Below the pieces are notes generated by a model. That model had not been told where the DNA came from, searched no databases, and saw only the letters and a list, made by a program, of their open reading frames with translations. The position numbers and the translations under genes were made by a program. DNA of 64,000 nt from Bugula neritina (lineage: Eukaryota > Bryozoa > Gymnolaemata > Cheilostomatida > Bugulidae). Position 1 is the stretch's first letter. Each line of letters begins with the position of its first letter. Below, piece by piece: positions 1 through 11,799 of the stretch. Where the stretch lies: the NCBI GenBank assembly GCA_964035545.1, contig OZ037770.1:4507662-4571661 (forward strand). The letters are read 5' to 3'.

Positions 1-152
1 ACAATTGAAATTTTTAATGCTTTCACAAACGTAACATACATATATTTTCTCAGGATAAATCTAATTCCGTTGAACTAAATGCCAAGTTTTACCAATTAAA
101 ATACCGAAACCAGAACTCGTAGCTGAAACAACAAAGCAAGCAGTGAACTCAC

Positions 153-2185
153 CAACAGGTGTGAAGTGAACATAGCAGAAATACGAGTTTGCATGTAGGA
201 GCCATACGGAGTTATCTTTTCAGTAATACCTTCCATCATTTTGATAATGTTTTTAGCATTGCCATTAGCTTCCTGAACCCTTTAAAGCAATCTAATTCAA
301 TTGCAAAACTTGAATGGAGCCAATAATTAAAAACTGAAAATGAAGTCATTTTTTTGTTCTTAGTTTGCAGTCACAGTTGTCGTTTTGATAAAGATACAAA
401 ATATTGTTATTAAAAACTTTTTTAATAAAAAGATGCTGATGTATCACTAATGATAAAGTACATCATATGACATGTGTGGATCCCAAAAGTAACAGTTATA
501 AGATAAAAGTCAAATATACTATGTGAAATTGAATATGTTATATAACATTTGCTGATACCTCATGACACATTGTCAAGCATACGGTATTGGGCTGCATGCA
601 CTGCAAAAAGCTTCAATGTGAAGCTTGCTATGTTAATTATAATCAGCAAAGTACTGGATCAGATCACATCTCAAATCAAGTCATAGTTCAAGTCAATTAT
701 GGCAATGCATGACTATAGTGTTGAATGAATTGAAAATACAATATAACCAATGAATAGCTCTATAACAGCATTTATCACAGTTTCTAAAATTCGTTTTGTA
801 TTCATAGTACCAAAAACTCAAGCAACAAATAGTTCAAGTCTTTGCTATAAAGTTATTAAATACAATTTTATTGATTCCATATTCTATAAAACTATTGTCA
901 CCACTAGGATCCGATCCCGCACTAACCATTACACCAAAATGTCTATTGGATAATCGCAATAATACGCACTTGCTGAAAACTTAACTCATTCCAGAAAATT
1001 TTTGAAGACAAGTTGCATATAGTCAACACTCTAACTAAGTCCACAGGTAAGTTGAATAAAATTAGCTTGAGTAAACTTTGAGAATTAGTAAGTTATTTAG
1101 CTGTCCCATGCATAAAGAAGGTAGACAACTTAAAAATAATTCTTAGGTATTTCATGAACTACACATTGCTACGCTTCGGGCCGTCATATACCAACCCCCT
1201 AATTTACTTGAAAGAGAAAAGAAACTTACTTGTCTATGGCCTCCATTACCATCAGAACAAATGTGCCACTGTTGGCTTTAGCCAGTTTATCAATATTATA
1301 TCTAACATCGGCTATAGTCACACCCCCAACAAACTGGTCATAGAACAAAGGTTTTACAACGGCAGAAGACAGTCTTTTACCCAGAATTCTCTGTGTCCTT
1401 TCAAATATCTGTAACAAAACAATTGCTGCTCAATACTCTACAAATATTTTCCAACTGAGAAATAATATATGTACAGAACTAACAATATTCTATAACATTG
1501 TTCCACCTTTATATTATGTCTGTTTAAATTACTGAGTGAAGCACATCACCAATTGATGTGATGGCAAAGGTAACTGATATTATTGACTTCGATAATATTG
1601 CTAAAGAATATTTTATTAACTTTTTTATTTACTTTGCTTTCTATAAAATTAGCCTACATAATAATTGGCAAATTTCCAAGTCTTACTGGTTAAAAGTTGT
1701 ATGCTCCTACCACTTATCACAATATTATATTGAGTTATAAGAAGCACACTAAGATGTAAGTTATAATAAACTGTCATATCACATTGTGCAATTTTACAAC
1801 TTCACTATAATAAGATAATGATGTGCAATATTATATAAAGTTGTGGTGTTTTGTAATACGATACCCTATATAATTTACATAATAAGTTTCAAAAGTAACG
1901 TAAAGCAAGCCTTAGTATGTAACACATAACCTCTGCCGAACTGCTGACGAATGTCCTGTTGGAACAGACTCTGAAGACTGTCAGAGCTCTCACAATCTCC
2001 CACAATGACTTCTCTTTGAAAGCTTGCTTGTGATCAGTGAAATCCAAATCTACAACTGGAGATGTCGCTGTATCTTCTGCAACCGTTTCTTGGTTGATTA
2101 AAACGGCCTTTTGCTGACGGGGCAAGACAGTTGATAAATATTTCTGCTGCCGAAAAGGTCGGGCAGAGAGTTTGAGAAAAGACAT
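153..2185 (-). CDS. PRODH: Proline dehydrogenase, mitochondrial (N-terminal part; three exons seen, runs off left edge)
   Basis: Oxidises proline to pyrroline-5-carboxylate with FAD, on the inner face of the mitochondrial inner membrane. Exon 1, complement(1931..2185), starts at the ATG at 2185 (the frame is open further but without an ATG). It gives an Arg-rich, acid-poor leader fitting a mitochondrial presequence, then LDFTDHKQAFKEKS and LWEIVRALTVFRVCS, the conserved N-terminal block of animal PRODH. Exon 2, complement(1230..1408), has acceptor TTACAG and donor GTAAGT and encodes ILGKRLSSAVVKPLFYDQF, matching the family's LLGxRL...TFYGHFVAGE block. A third exon, complement(153..272), flanked by TTCAG and GTGAGT, encodes a stretch ending YMQTRISAMFTSHLLV, which fits the AIKLTAL strand of the barrel but is divergent. 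Exons 1 and 2 join in phase. Exon 2 ends in phase 2 and exon 3 begins in phase 0, so an exon between about 273 and 1229 (expected to carry the YSVEED and ARTYFY blocks) is one I could not locate. Confidence 0.75.
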
Positions 2186-3669
2186 TACTGGACAAGTCAA
2201 AATCTGAGTGCAAATTAAACTTGTTTTACAAAACAATGTGGTGGGAGAATCTAATGTCAGCTGTCAAGTGTGGTTACTGCAGAATGTGTTGTACTGTGAA
2301 CAGTAAACTTCTAACACTCAGTTTGATTGGCCTAACAGGAGTGTCTGGTCAGTTACTTACAACAAACCAGACACTGTGTAACATATTAATATAACACTGA
2401 AGTAAAGATTTACACTATAATCTAATTATAATATTATTTGCCTACATCAGTCTTGGTATATATAGCTCCCTTCCAAGGACTGCATTGTGCAAACGATTTT
2501 CTCATTGATGCATGGGGACAGTGTCTTTAAGGACACAAATCCATTCAAACGGTTCTATCAAATGAAAATGATGCGAAGCTGATTTATGTATCGATGCCCT
2601 TTAACCTTTTGGTGCGAAGCCTTTCAATCAAGTCGGATAAACTCTTTTGTCGCAGAGGCAGAGATCGGTAATCGTACTGGCTCTAGTTACATAGTTACAG
2701 GATGTAAGCAATAAAATTCTCCAACTACGACTAAAAACTAAAATGTTATTTCACAACCAATTTGAACAAATTATTTCGTGTATTTTAGCTGCCATTATTT
2801 CAAATAGTTATTTGTCACTGTGAATCTTCGTAATTTTTCTGTGATTGTAAAGAATTAAACTTCCAATGGCTAAAACAAGCCAACGGCTAGTTTGAAAGTA
2901 GGTTTCATTCTGAAAACATTTAGTAAGCCTTTATTTTATGCACCATGAAAAGTAAGGCATTCATTTGTTAAAACCTTTAAAATTTAAAAAAAGTTTGACG
3001 CAATGAATTTAATTTAGCAAAAACCAAGATAGAGTGAGTGGTGTAAAGTACCATGAAGTAGTAGCACTAACTCGATATTAGCCATATCTGTCGGCAATAT
3101 GCCGCTGCAGGAATGCATGTTTTGCTGGCCACATTAAATGGCTGAATAGTCTTAGAGCACATTATTTAGAAAAAAAGACATCTTCGCACAAATTGCCTGT
3201 AGCACTGTGTTCCTTTTATTCTGTATAACCCGGGCAGGAATATTTGTGAAAAGGTAGTTAGTGTGTTGTAAAAGCTTAATATAAATTATAAAGACAAAAT
3301 TTCATTGCAGCAACTTGGATATATGACTATGAAGTTATATGCACCTACATATTGACTGAAAAATTTATTTTTGTGTTTAGTGTTTTTATTAAATATCCAG
3401 GTTCAAAATAACCACTTTTGGAAATTCATGCTGTCTTTAAAACAATTACAACATAAATTTTTTGCATCAGTTTAGGATTGCTTGTTTTTAATCCTAAATG
3501 TTAGCTATATTCTAAAATTAGTGTCAGCATAATGGTGGTATCATCACTGCATGCAAGAAATGCTGTTTCATTAGGTTTTGTTTAATTTTGATATTTTATG
3601 CTATTATGTGATAAAAACTGTAAGTTTTAGTGCACCAACTGTGAGTACTATTACTACCACTGCTACTAG

Positions 3670-3731
<62 letters not shown>

Positions 3732-3938
3732 ATAGTACTACTAATAGTACTACTGCTGCTGCTTCTACTAATACTCTGATTACAGCCACTATAACTACTG
3801 CTACTACCACCAGATCAAAATTGTCATTGACACATTGTTCAATACAAAACTAAAGAAATGAACTACTCAAATTTATGAAATAAAATTTTATTTTGGTTCA
3901 CTTTGCATATAGAAAATATAAATACTAATGAAATGGGT
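2186..3938. other. Intergenic spacer with ACT microsatellite
   Basis: Lies between the start of PRODH (leftward) and the end of RPF1, so it should hold the PRODH promoter; I see no clear core-promoter motif. The only structured feature is a trinucleotide tract, listed separately. The ORFs here come from the tract itself. Confidence 0.5.
3649..3805. repeat. ACT/AGT trinucleotide microsatellite
   Basis: An almost uninterrupted run of ACT units (densest about 3669-3730), decaying into ACTAAT, GCT and ACC variants on the right. It produces long poly-Thr and poly-Val ORFs on the two strands, which I consider artefacts. Confidence 0.9.
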
Positions 3939-5020
3939 TCAGAGATTAAACTTCCGACGGCTGGTATCCATTTCATGTCTCTTGTGCATCCATTCATATT
4001 CACCGAACTTGGAGTCAAACGTCCCCTTCTGAATAGAACGCAGTTTGAGTGTGAATCTTGGGCCAAGCTCGTGCAAACCACACTTCTTCTCATTGCGGAA
4101 CTGAAAATGACATACAGTAGTAATAGTAGAGCAGTGTTTGAACTATACACTATAATATGTAATATCATTTGTAATATAATACAGCAGCTTTAGCTAACAT
4201 AATAATGATAATTTGAAGTAAAATATTTTATATAATACACAGATATCTATTTAAAAAGAAAATACTGATCTCCAATGATATCTAGATTAATGGGTACAAA
4301 CTTGATATCTCCAGTTTTTAGCTAGTTTCACAATTTAGTTGCTAATGTATATGTCTTTTTTGTCCTATTCTAAGAAAATTTTAATAAGTATGAGGGCTTT
4401 ATCAAATTTTGCTTGAATTCCTATACTTGAACCTAATCTTTTATTGAATTGGGAGATGAGGACCAGAATGAAAAACACCCTCATAGTTCATATAAATATT
4501 TAGCTTGTATTACGACAATGATGCTGCATTTCAAGGTTGGAACTTGGAACTCCCAACTCTAAATCTCCAAATTGGAGAATCTCTTACTACTGCCGTGTTG
4601 AAGGTCCAATGCACTCAGTCACCTGCAACTCGGAGCTGCTTGTAGAATGATTCAACTAAAACCATCATTAGCCCAAGCTCTAGTTCGTCATTTTTTTTGG
4701 GGGGGGGGGAAGGTGCTTGCTACATTCAATTCAATCTAAAGGAAAGATGCTGCCTTTCTCCATTACTTCTAAACCACCGGGGTTTCTCTACCACAACTAA
4801 TCTAATAACAACTGTCCCTCACCTGATATCTGTGATGTCTAAAGAAGATGAAGTCTCTTTGATTGTGAAATGTGACGACCCTGCGACCATTGAACTGAGG
4901 GTCATGAGGGAACAGCGAGGCAAACATCCTTCCCACGGTCAGCCCTAGCCTTGTGTTGAAGTTGTTGAGTATTACCTCTGGAAGAGGGGATGTCGTCTCC
5001 CCAGCCTTCCTTATTTCAGT
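3939..5020 (-). CDS. RPF1: Ribosome production factor 1, C-terminal two exons
   Basis: A Brix-domain nucleolar protein needed for assembly and rRNA maturation of the large ribosomal subunit. Exon complement(4823..5020), acceptor TTTCAG and donor GTGAGG, encodes [20 protein letters not shown] and NPQF-like/[14 protein letters not shown] motifs, near-identical to the middle of animal RPF1. The last exon, complement(3939..4100), acceptor TTTTCAG, encodes [20 protein letters not shown] and [10 protein letters not shown], then TGA at 3939-3941: the exact C-terminus of the family. The two exons are consecutive and join at the HHRYQ/FRNEKK position. The N-terminal half (GRTxR region of the Brix fold) should lie to the right, before about 7.1 kb; I did not find it. 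Either it is in exons I failed to recognise or this is a partial copy. The visible part is not disrupted. Confidence 0.85.
4101..4822 (-). other. RPF1 last intron
   Basis: 722-bp intron with clean GTGAGG donor and TTTTCAG acceptor on the minus strand. It includes a short poly-G run (about 4691-4710). The ORFs inside show no protein resemblance. Confidence 0.6.
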
Positions 5021-5440
5021 CTGAAACAAGAAACATCATAGCAAATAGCTGTGGAGATGCTGGATTACTCATTGTTTATTTGTACCCTTAATATAGCTAT
5101 AGGTAGTCCACCAGTATGTCTCACATGTTAGTTGAAACATCTCTTTACATTGATTGATTGATTGATTTATTTATTACATATCACAAACATGACAACACGT
5201 TGCAAAATTCAGTGTTAGGATAAGTCCATACTATACAGTGTGATAACATTGTATTGGCCATGCCCATTCCCTTATATTATCAATATGCAGTCAACTACAT
5301 ACTATGACCTTGTTACATAATAGAATACAAGTATGTCAGGCATCAGACCAACTGAGCAACAGGAAGTAACAAGAGAGGACAACATATGATTGAATCAAAA
5401 TCAATATCAACACTCAATATTCCCCTAAAAAAAAACTCAC

Positions 5441-5646
5441 GCAAGTTTATAGTCGCTATCCCTGTGAGAAACCCCTGATAGAAAGGGTTTTTGTTAGAAC
5501 GGGCTAAGGACATGTTCAAATGAGGCACAGGAGCAATTATGACTGGATGCTCTTCCTAACATCACCAATGGCCTTTGTCGGGGTTTGAACCCACAACTTC
5601 GTGTTCACAAAGCGAACACTCTAACCCCTAGACCACGGCTGCTCCC
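5441..5646 (-). mobile_element. tRNA-derived SINE, copy 1
   Basis: Read on the minus strand the element starts GGGAGCAGCCGTGGTCTAGG. It carries a pol III A box (TGGTCTAGGGG) and, after a suitable gap, a B box (GGTTCAAACCC), the internal promoter of a tRNA-derived head. The body then has CCATTGGTGATGTTAG followed by AAGAGCATCCAGTCATAATT. The same body occurs on the plus strand at 31.6 kb, so it is a dispersed family. The flank toward lower coordinates (5150-5185) has ATTGATT repeats that may be its tail. The body motif AAGAGCATCC recalls the 3' ends of some invertebrate RTE-type LINEs; that is from memory and not verified. Confidence 0.75.
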
Positions 5647-7162
5647 TAAAAAGATGGAACCAAACTAAATTGTGCTCTGCTACTTTCATGACATTCAGTC
5701 AAAAATTCAATTTTGTCGAGTTGAAAATTTCACTGAGTTGAATTGCATTGGAAAAGCCACTCATCAATTTTTTTTCACTTGCCACAACTTAATTGGCCGA
5801 TTTTAGAATAACAATCAATGGGGAAGATAACTCTTTGTAGATATTGATATTCAATTATGACTCTAGAGACTGGATGACATACTTATAGTATGTTTATAAT
5901 TATATTGTCTAAGTTTTCTCAATTATTGCATTAATGATGTCAACTTGACAAATTCACTACAGTTTCAAATGGCATCAACTAACTAACTTAGAAAGGGAGT
6001 TTCCACATCAATATGATTTCAATGGGTTTCAGTTTTTAACTATAAAGGGGTACTCAGCCGAGTGAAATTGACTGAAACTCAGTAATTTAATATATTAAAA
6101 AAATTAAAGAACTTAGGCTATCTCCATTTCTCCACTACTGCTCCTGAATGCTTTATAAGTTTAGGTTTAGAAGTAAAAGGTTAAGTCCTTCAAAGGAAGT
6201 GACTTATTTAGCTATATGACTTATTTATAACGCAGGTTATTCTGAATTTCCAAATGACTGCCCCTACTTTGAGATGAAATCCCAGGTACTGGTCACCTTA
6301 GCTTACTTTTCAAACATGTCTCACTACAAGAGGGGGCCCAGGTAAGAGCCCAGAGTGAAACTGATAAACTGAACTGTAGGGAACGAAGAGGTCACATCCC
6401 CTCATACTGGGAGAGTAGCAGCTCGAATCTACACGACAACTGACCAATAAAAAAACAGAAATCAAAGAGTATTAGCCTGTGAATGTACCTGAGTGTAATT
6501 TACTGGGTTGGAGCTAAGGCTAACAAATATATTCCAACTACAAACAATTATTGCTGAAACCACTGAAGTGATGCTACAGCATAGAAAGTGTAATCAACTA
6601 TGTGAAATATCAACAGAGAAATAATACATCCGAATTAAATTTAAATAAGTTTGTGCCATCCACTACTTTTACTGTCATTACAGAGCTTGGTAACCTTGCA
6701 TTAATCAAGAAATAGCGTATTATGTACGTTTTATCTATATTGTTCTCCACTAGAAAAGATAAAAACCTATGACTTAAGCATAGAATTCTTTTAAGAGAAA
6801 ACAAGAGTCAATATCTGGTTAGTATCAAGGAAACAGGGACTATGATATTGTAGACTTTTATTTAGTGGTTTGTGCAGTGCTACATGATAGAATGGATAAT
6901 TAGTCCATGATAGTGTTACTTTAGTACTTATATAAAGGCTACTAGCATTGGGAGTGATCAGTCAGTGAGCGACTCAGATACTCAGTGAGTGAGTTTATTA
7001 AATAATAATTCAAACAACCTGCAGGACCCATTCACTGACTAAACTAATGGATATCCAAGCCAGTTAATGAATTACAGAGTAGATATACAAATGTCTCATT
7101 CAAATCAAGACTCAAATCAGTGTAGACCTGTCAGAAATAGTCAACAAGTGAAAACCTCACAG
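5647..7162. other. Intergenic or intronic DNA, no gene recognised
   Basis: AT-rich. This is where upstream RPF1 exons would be expected; I checked the minus strand for Brix motifs by eye and found none. A slightly more GC-rich stretch at 6240-6430 has no readable protein. Confidence 0.4.
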
Positions 7163-8041
7163 CTAGAAATCTACAGAATAATTCCGAAGGGTATAAAATG
7201 TCTCACTATGAGAAGAAAGCAACAGGAAACGAAATAAACTCATGTCACGGAATACCAATATAATACATTTCCCTCGCAAGGGAAATGAAGCCCTGACTTT
7301 GCTATTCATACGAGCAACATCTCTAACATAAATACAATGAGTATACAAGAGTGTAAAGATACAAATATTTTACCTCCTGAAACAAAAGAGACAGGTGAGC
7401 AGCACTACCACAATGATAATGACACACAGCGCTACAGCCAGTCCAGTGATTATCATATCCCCCTGAGTTAGACCTCCACCACTACCTCCTTTGCCAGTTG
7501 TTGATGACGTAACTACATCTGGAGTCACTGCAAACATAAATATCAAAATATCAGAATATTGTGAGTTCTGTGGAATCATTCAAATATAAAAAACCATATT
7601 TTCAAACCACTAATCATTTGTTGATAATTATTAATAACCAATCACTGCCAACTATGAGTATTAAAGTTTATGCTAATCATGAAATGGAATAGGAGCATCA
7701 GATATGTACAGTTCTCTCTTTCTATCTCACAGATAAAGTTCTCACAAAACTGCACAAGTCATGAGAAGGGCTTGGACCCTCAGTTTGTGGCTTTTGTATG
7801 TGTGTAGGGAGAAAATGTGGTATGGATCAGTGAGTTAAATCTGGTATTCTACTATGTCATGAATTGAGGTTTCGTTAGCTTAGTGAGATACAGAGGGAGC
7901 ATAATAATCCAAAACATAATATTTTATACAAAACTAGACATAAATATCGTGCTGTATTCTCATAGCATTTATTAGAAACTAACTAGAATTTGCAGTTGCA
8001 GCTTGCAGAATCACCATGAAGCATACCCACAGCAGAGCCAT
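7163..8041 (-). CDS. Small type I single-pass membrane protein (three-exon model)
   Basis: I do not recognise a family. Model: exon complement(7984..8041) begins at an ATG preceded by a TTTGTAG acceptor (so probably a 5' UTR exon lies upstream) and encodes MALLWVCFMVILQAATA, a good signal peptide. Exon complement(7374..7527), acceptor TTTGCAG and donor GTAAAA, encodes a short Ser/Thr/Gly-rich ectodomain (SSTTGKGGSGGG), then a strong transmembrane segment (LAVALCVIIIVVVLLTCLF) and basic FRR. Exon complement(7163..7205), acceptor CTCATAG, gives a short cytoplasmic tail with two tyrosines (YTLRNYSVDF) and a TAG stop. Phases agree at both joints (1 and 2), giving 84 residues. The signal peptide, phase agreement and membrane segment in the right order support it. 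A cloned cDNA would settle whether exon 3 is real. Confidence 0.5.
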
Positions 8042-9941
8042 AATCCACGCAGCTATCTTCTACAAATTAAAATAATGGTGAAATGAGTGGTTGAAAAAAT
8101 ATTACACTAAGATAAGATGAAAGTTAAAGAAACATATTGATTAAAATATTTAGTAAAAAGATCAGCATTTTAGCCCTAAAATAAAATAGCCATCACAGCT
8201 ATTCTGAAAATTAAAATATTCTCAGCAGAAGCTGGTCATTTCATGAAAACGTTCTATAGGCTTCGTGTTTCAGCCTAGACTAGTAGACACTATTATTAGC
8301 AAAGTTATTCTCTCATATTATATCCTATAAGTGCAGGATATGCTGCCTAACATACTATTTACATTGATAAAATAGAAACATTCCCGCAGCATTTTAATAG
8401 TAAGTCATCACCTAGGGAGGGTGTTGGTAGCCCCCCCTCCCCAGAGGAAAACAACAAAACTGTCACAAAAAACTGGAGAACCTTATTAAAACATATTAAA
8501 TCTAACTTAGTTTTTAATTATTGATGGTGACTTTTCATGGTGACTTTGAAACAAGCAAAATTGAGAGACTTTTTCTGATTATTTCTTCAATTTTAATCTG
8601 AAGAAAATCTGAGAAAATTTATTTTTATAAACTAATTCTACTTGCAGCCTATACTTGATACTTTACTTTAACATAAATAAATAAATATGTCTGAGCAAAG
8701 TTTAAAACTACGTTAAAGTTTATTGTCACCTCTACTTATTAGGCAGAAGACAGGAAGCAGGGGTTTGCATTGTTCAGTGACTAGTCAATATTTCAAAGGC
8801 TCATTTAACATTTTTACTTGAACATTTTCTTTCTAGTGCTTCATTTCTATTTTTGAGCAGTTCCTGTTTTGCATTACAGCCAAGAACAATTTACGTAACT
8901 TAAAGCTTAATGCCTGCTTAGAATCCACATTGCATTAGGCTCAGTATATATGCATCCAATTATGTTGGCAAAGAAAGCTTGATTTATAAATCCCCATTAA
9001 AAGTAAAGCCTAGTTACAGAAAATTATTTTAAAATTTATTCTATTTCTATAACTTATTATTGCAACATCTAACTTAATTTAAATAACAACTTGTTTTAGA
9101 ACTTCCATTTTCAAAGCAACAGAAATTCAGAATATTGTTTTGAGATACCTACACAATAGTTTATCTATCAATTTATTCACTAGAACAAATTAAATACAAA
9201 ATCACAATCAGCAGAGCTAATCACAGCTAATAGCATACTATGCTTTATAACGCTGACTATGTTTTCAACAGTAGCAGAAGATACTTATATTGATATTTAC
9301 AATGAGCAAAAATTTAAATTATGCCCTAAAAATCAAAAGACCAGGCTAGACCTAACTATCACTTGTAGTCAATTATTATAATTATAATGATAATTATGTC
9401 AATGCTACAATTCAAGCTGTTAATATTATTATTATTATTATCATACTAATACTCATTATAATAATCAACTATAAAGAAAGGTATAGTCATTGGGATTGTA
9501 ACACTAACAGCCATACTTATACTCCTAATAACAATGGCAATGATATTCATATTAAATTTGATAAGATACATAACTTTGTGAACACTAAAAATTAATAGTA
9601 AGAGAGAATAATTTAAACTTCAAATTATATATAACAATTAACATGAAAACTTACTGATACTAAAACTAATACTAATATTACAATCATAATGATAATCATA
9701 ATACCAATATTATTAAGAAAGTCATTATTAATTTGGAGATCATTATTGATTATTCAATATGAATATGAATATCACTATGAACACCGGAATACGTTGACAA
9801 TCACAATGACACTGATACGTAATTTTGAAGAGCAGAATGAATATGTTGTCAAAATCAAACTCAATGTGTTTTAGTATGAGTTTCATTCCTAGTTCTACTT
9901 TAATATTAGTAACCTTAAAACTAAAAGAGAGTGAGTTCAGG
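8042..9941. other. AT-rich intergenic DNA
   Basis: No gene seen. From about 9365 it becomes runs of ATT/ATA/TAATAA-type near-repeats. The overlapping ORFs around 9.69-9.96 kb are low-complexity shadows. Confidence 0.5.
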
Positions 9942-10014
9942 AACAAATAACGCGTAATAATCACACATAATTATTATGTGTTATTATATTTAATTTTATT
10001 ACGCGTTATTTGTT
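9942..10014. repeat. Nested inverted repeat (hairpin/cruciform)
   Basis: Perfect 19-nt arms AACAAATAACGCGTAATAA (9942-9960) and their complement at 9996-10014. Inside is a second hairpin, CACATAA/TTATGTG (9963-9979). The CG-containing arms stand out from the AT-only surroundings. It could be a tiny MITE-like element or a cruciform-prone site. Confidence 0.75.
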
Positions 10015-10135
10015 ACTATTACTATTAGTATTACATTTACTATTAGTATAAGTATTAGTATTATGATAATAGTAATAGTAATACCATTGGCAATAGTGAG
10101 TAACACTAGTAATAGTAATACTAAGAGTAGGAGTG

Positions 10136-10276
10136 TAGTACAACTACTACTAGACCTAGTAGTACTAGGTTTAGTAGTACTAGTACTACTAGTAGTACCA
10201 GTACTAGTAGTAGTACTAGTAGTACTACTAGTAGTACTAGTACTAGTAGTAGAGTACAGGTACTGAGTAGTACTAC
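10136..10276. repeat. Self-complementary AGTACTAG-type repeat tract
   Basis: About 140 bp made of AGT, ACT, CTAG and GTAC words arranged so that the two strands read almost alike. Any part can pair with many others. It gives opposite-strand pseudo-ORFs (Val/Leu-rich on plus, Ser/Thr-rich on minus) that I do not regard as genes. Confidence 0.8.
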
Positions 10277-11340
10277 ATCGAGACTGAGCAGTGAAAACTG
10301 ATGGTGATATGTACATATTAAAATATAAACTTATCCAAGTGATTAAATTACTTTGGTCAAATATTAATAAAATTATTAGCGACGCTAACCATTTATTTTT
10401 AACTTTAGAGTGCAACACTAACTCACCCACTGCCACTGTGACACTGACTGGAAGCAGCTACATTCTGTTGCAAAATGAGAAATGAATTAAATATTGTCGG
10501 TTTCAGCGGCTAGAGCGGCAAGAGTCAGCAATCAAAATGTATTGGATGCAGTGGGGGAGGGGGTGAGGTGCCGCTTAGTACACAACGATATTTTATGGAT
10601 TTACTACTACGTCTGAGGCCTATTTTAATAATCGATTGAAAATTACGACTTTGCTACAATACCATAAAACTAGGTGATCGATGGAAGCACAACTCTTATT
10701 TTAACAAACGGCAATTTCGTGTACGTCGTAAATTACCCTGTTCCCTGTAATCTGAAAATATTATAACAATATTATTATAGAGAGATCTGAATAATTTATA
10801 GACCCAAAAGTTGTAATTTTTTATTTTTTCAATTATATTTTTTTTTCAAATATTTTTTTTATAATTGTCACTACCCCAATTAGAAAACTTAAAACTTGTT
10901 TTCGAAACAGAGTAGAGACGACTCTGAACATAATTGCTATGATACTAGACAGCAGTAGATGCCATCATATGCAATTTGTATAATTTCCCCGATAATATCG
11001 AAAAAAACATATTGCAATCTAAATATTGTTTTTATTATGACCATAAATATTATTAGACGTCAAAATAGAATAATTACGCACTACAATTTTAAAAAACTGT
11101 TTGTAGCTGTAGTGCTTTTATCACAATAACTTTCTCACATTCAGCTCTTTCCAGCCTTAGTTTATTAGGTCTCAGATGACTTATTCGATGGCGATAGTAA
11201 TGTGGTTACTAGTTAATCGCTAACTCTAAGTCTAATAGTTATTTATTATGCTACATTTTACTCTATAACACAGGCTGTTTCATTTTCTTAATTACTGCAC
11301 CTACCTTAGGCGAGCCATAACATGACAATGCTACCAAAAT
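10277..11340. other. AT-rich intergenic DNA
   Basis: No gene or RNA recognised. There is a short G-run (about 10550-10572) and T-rich stretches near 10820-10860. Confidence 0.4.
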
Positions 11341-11347
11341 AGAGAGG

Positions 11348-11780
11348 TTAGCCCAGATTCCCTACAGAAACCTGGATACAGCCGGCAGATGCTGGCCTTT
11401 GAGGCACACTCTTGACAAGTAGATGCTGAAGAGGGAGAGCTGTCTCGAATACATCAAAGGATCCACCAGTCGCAATCACTGCAGCTGCACCGGCCTCCAC
11501 AGAAATCTCCATATTGCTAGAATTGGTGCGAGGTCTGCAGGCTGGAAGGCCAGTGCATCCCATCAGCAAGTCAAGGTGCTGAAAGACTGGTTCAGCATTC
11601 TAACTCGGGACCTAAAGCATTGTATGGAGAATTTAGACGACTCTGATGGCAGTCCCTGCATCTGGAGCAAGAAGTACTGCAGAGGCCGCACTCATTTTTA
11701 TACACACAAGCATGATGTTGTAATACTGTTAGATTCTATTGGTTATCTTTTGTTAATGCAGGTGGCTGGCTATATTATGT
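11348..11780. other. GC-richer segment of unknown nature, possibly a coding relic
   Basis: Composition rises clearly above the neighbourhood. The minus frame from 11569 to 11348 reads through non-repetitive sequence including ISVEAGAAAVIATGG, and the plus frame 11423-11779 is also open. Neither resembles a family I know. The minus frame is closed upstream by stops between 11570 and 11700, although the segment there (MSAASAVLLAPDAG on minus) has similar composition. It could be a decayed transposon ORF or an isolated exon. Confidence 0.25.
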
Positions 11781-11799
11781 AGCCAGGTACTTTCTTTGT

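Noticed and set aside
3578-3853. Thr-rich and Val-rich ORFs on opposite strands
   Set aside because: Product of the ACT microsatellite; no other coding sign.
9999-10436. Ser/Thr-rich ORF on the minus strand
   Set aside because: Mostly the self-complementary repeat tract.
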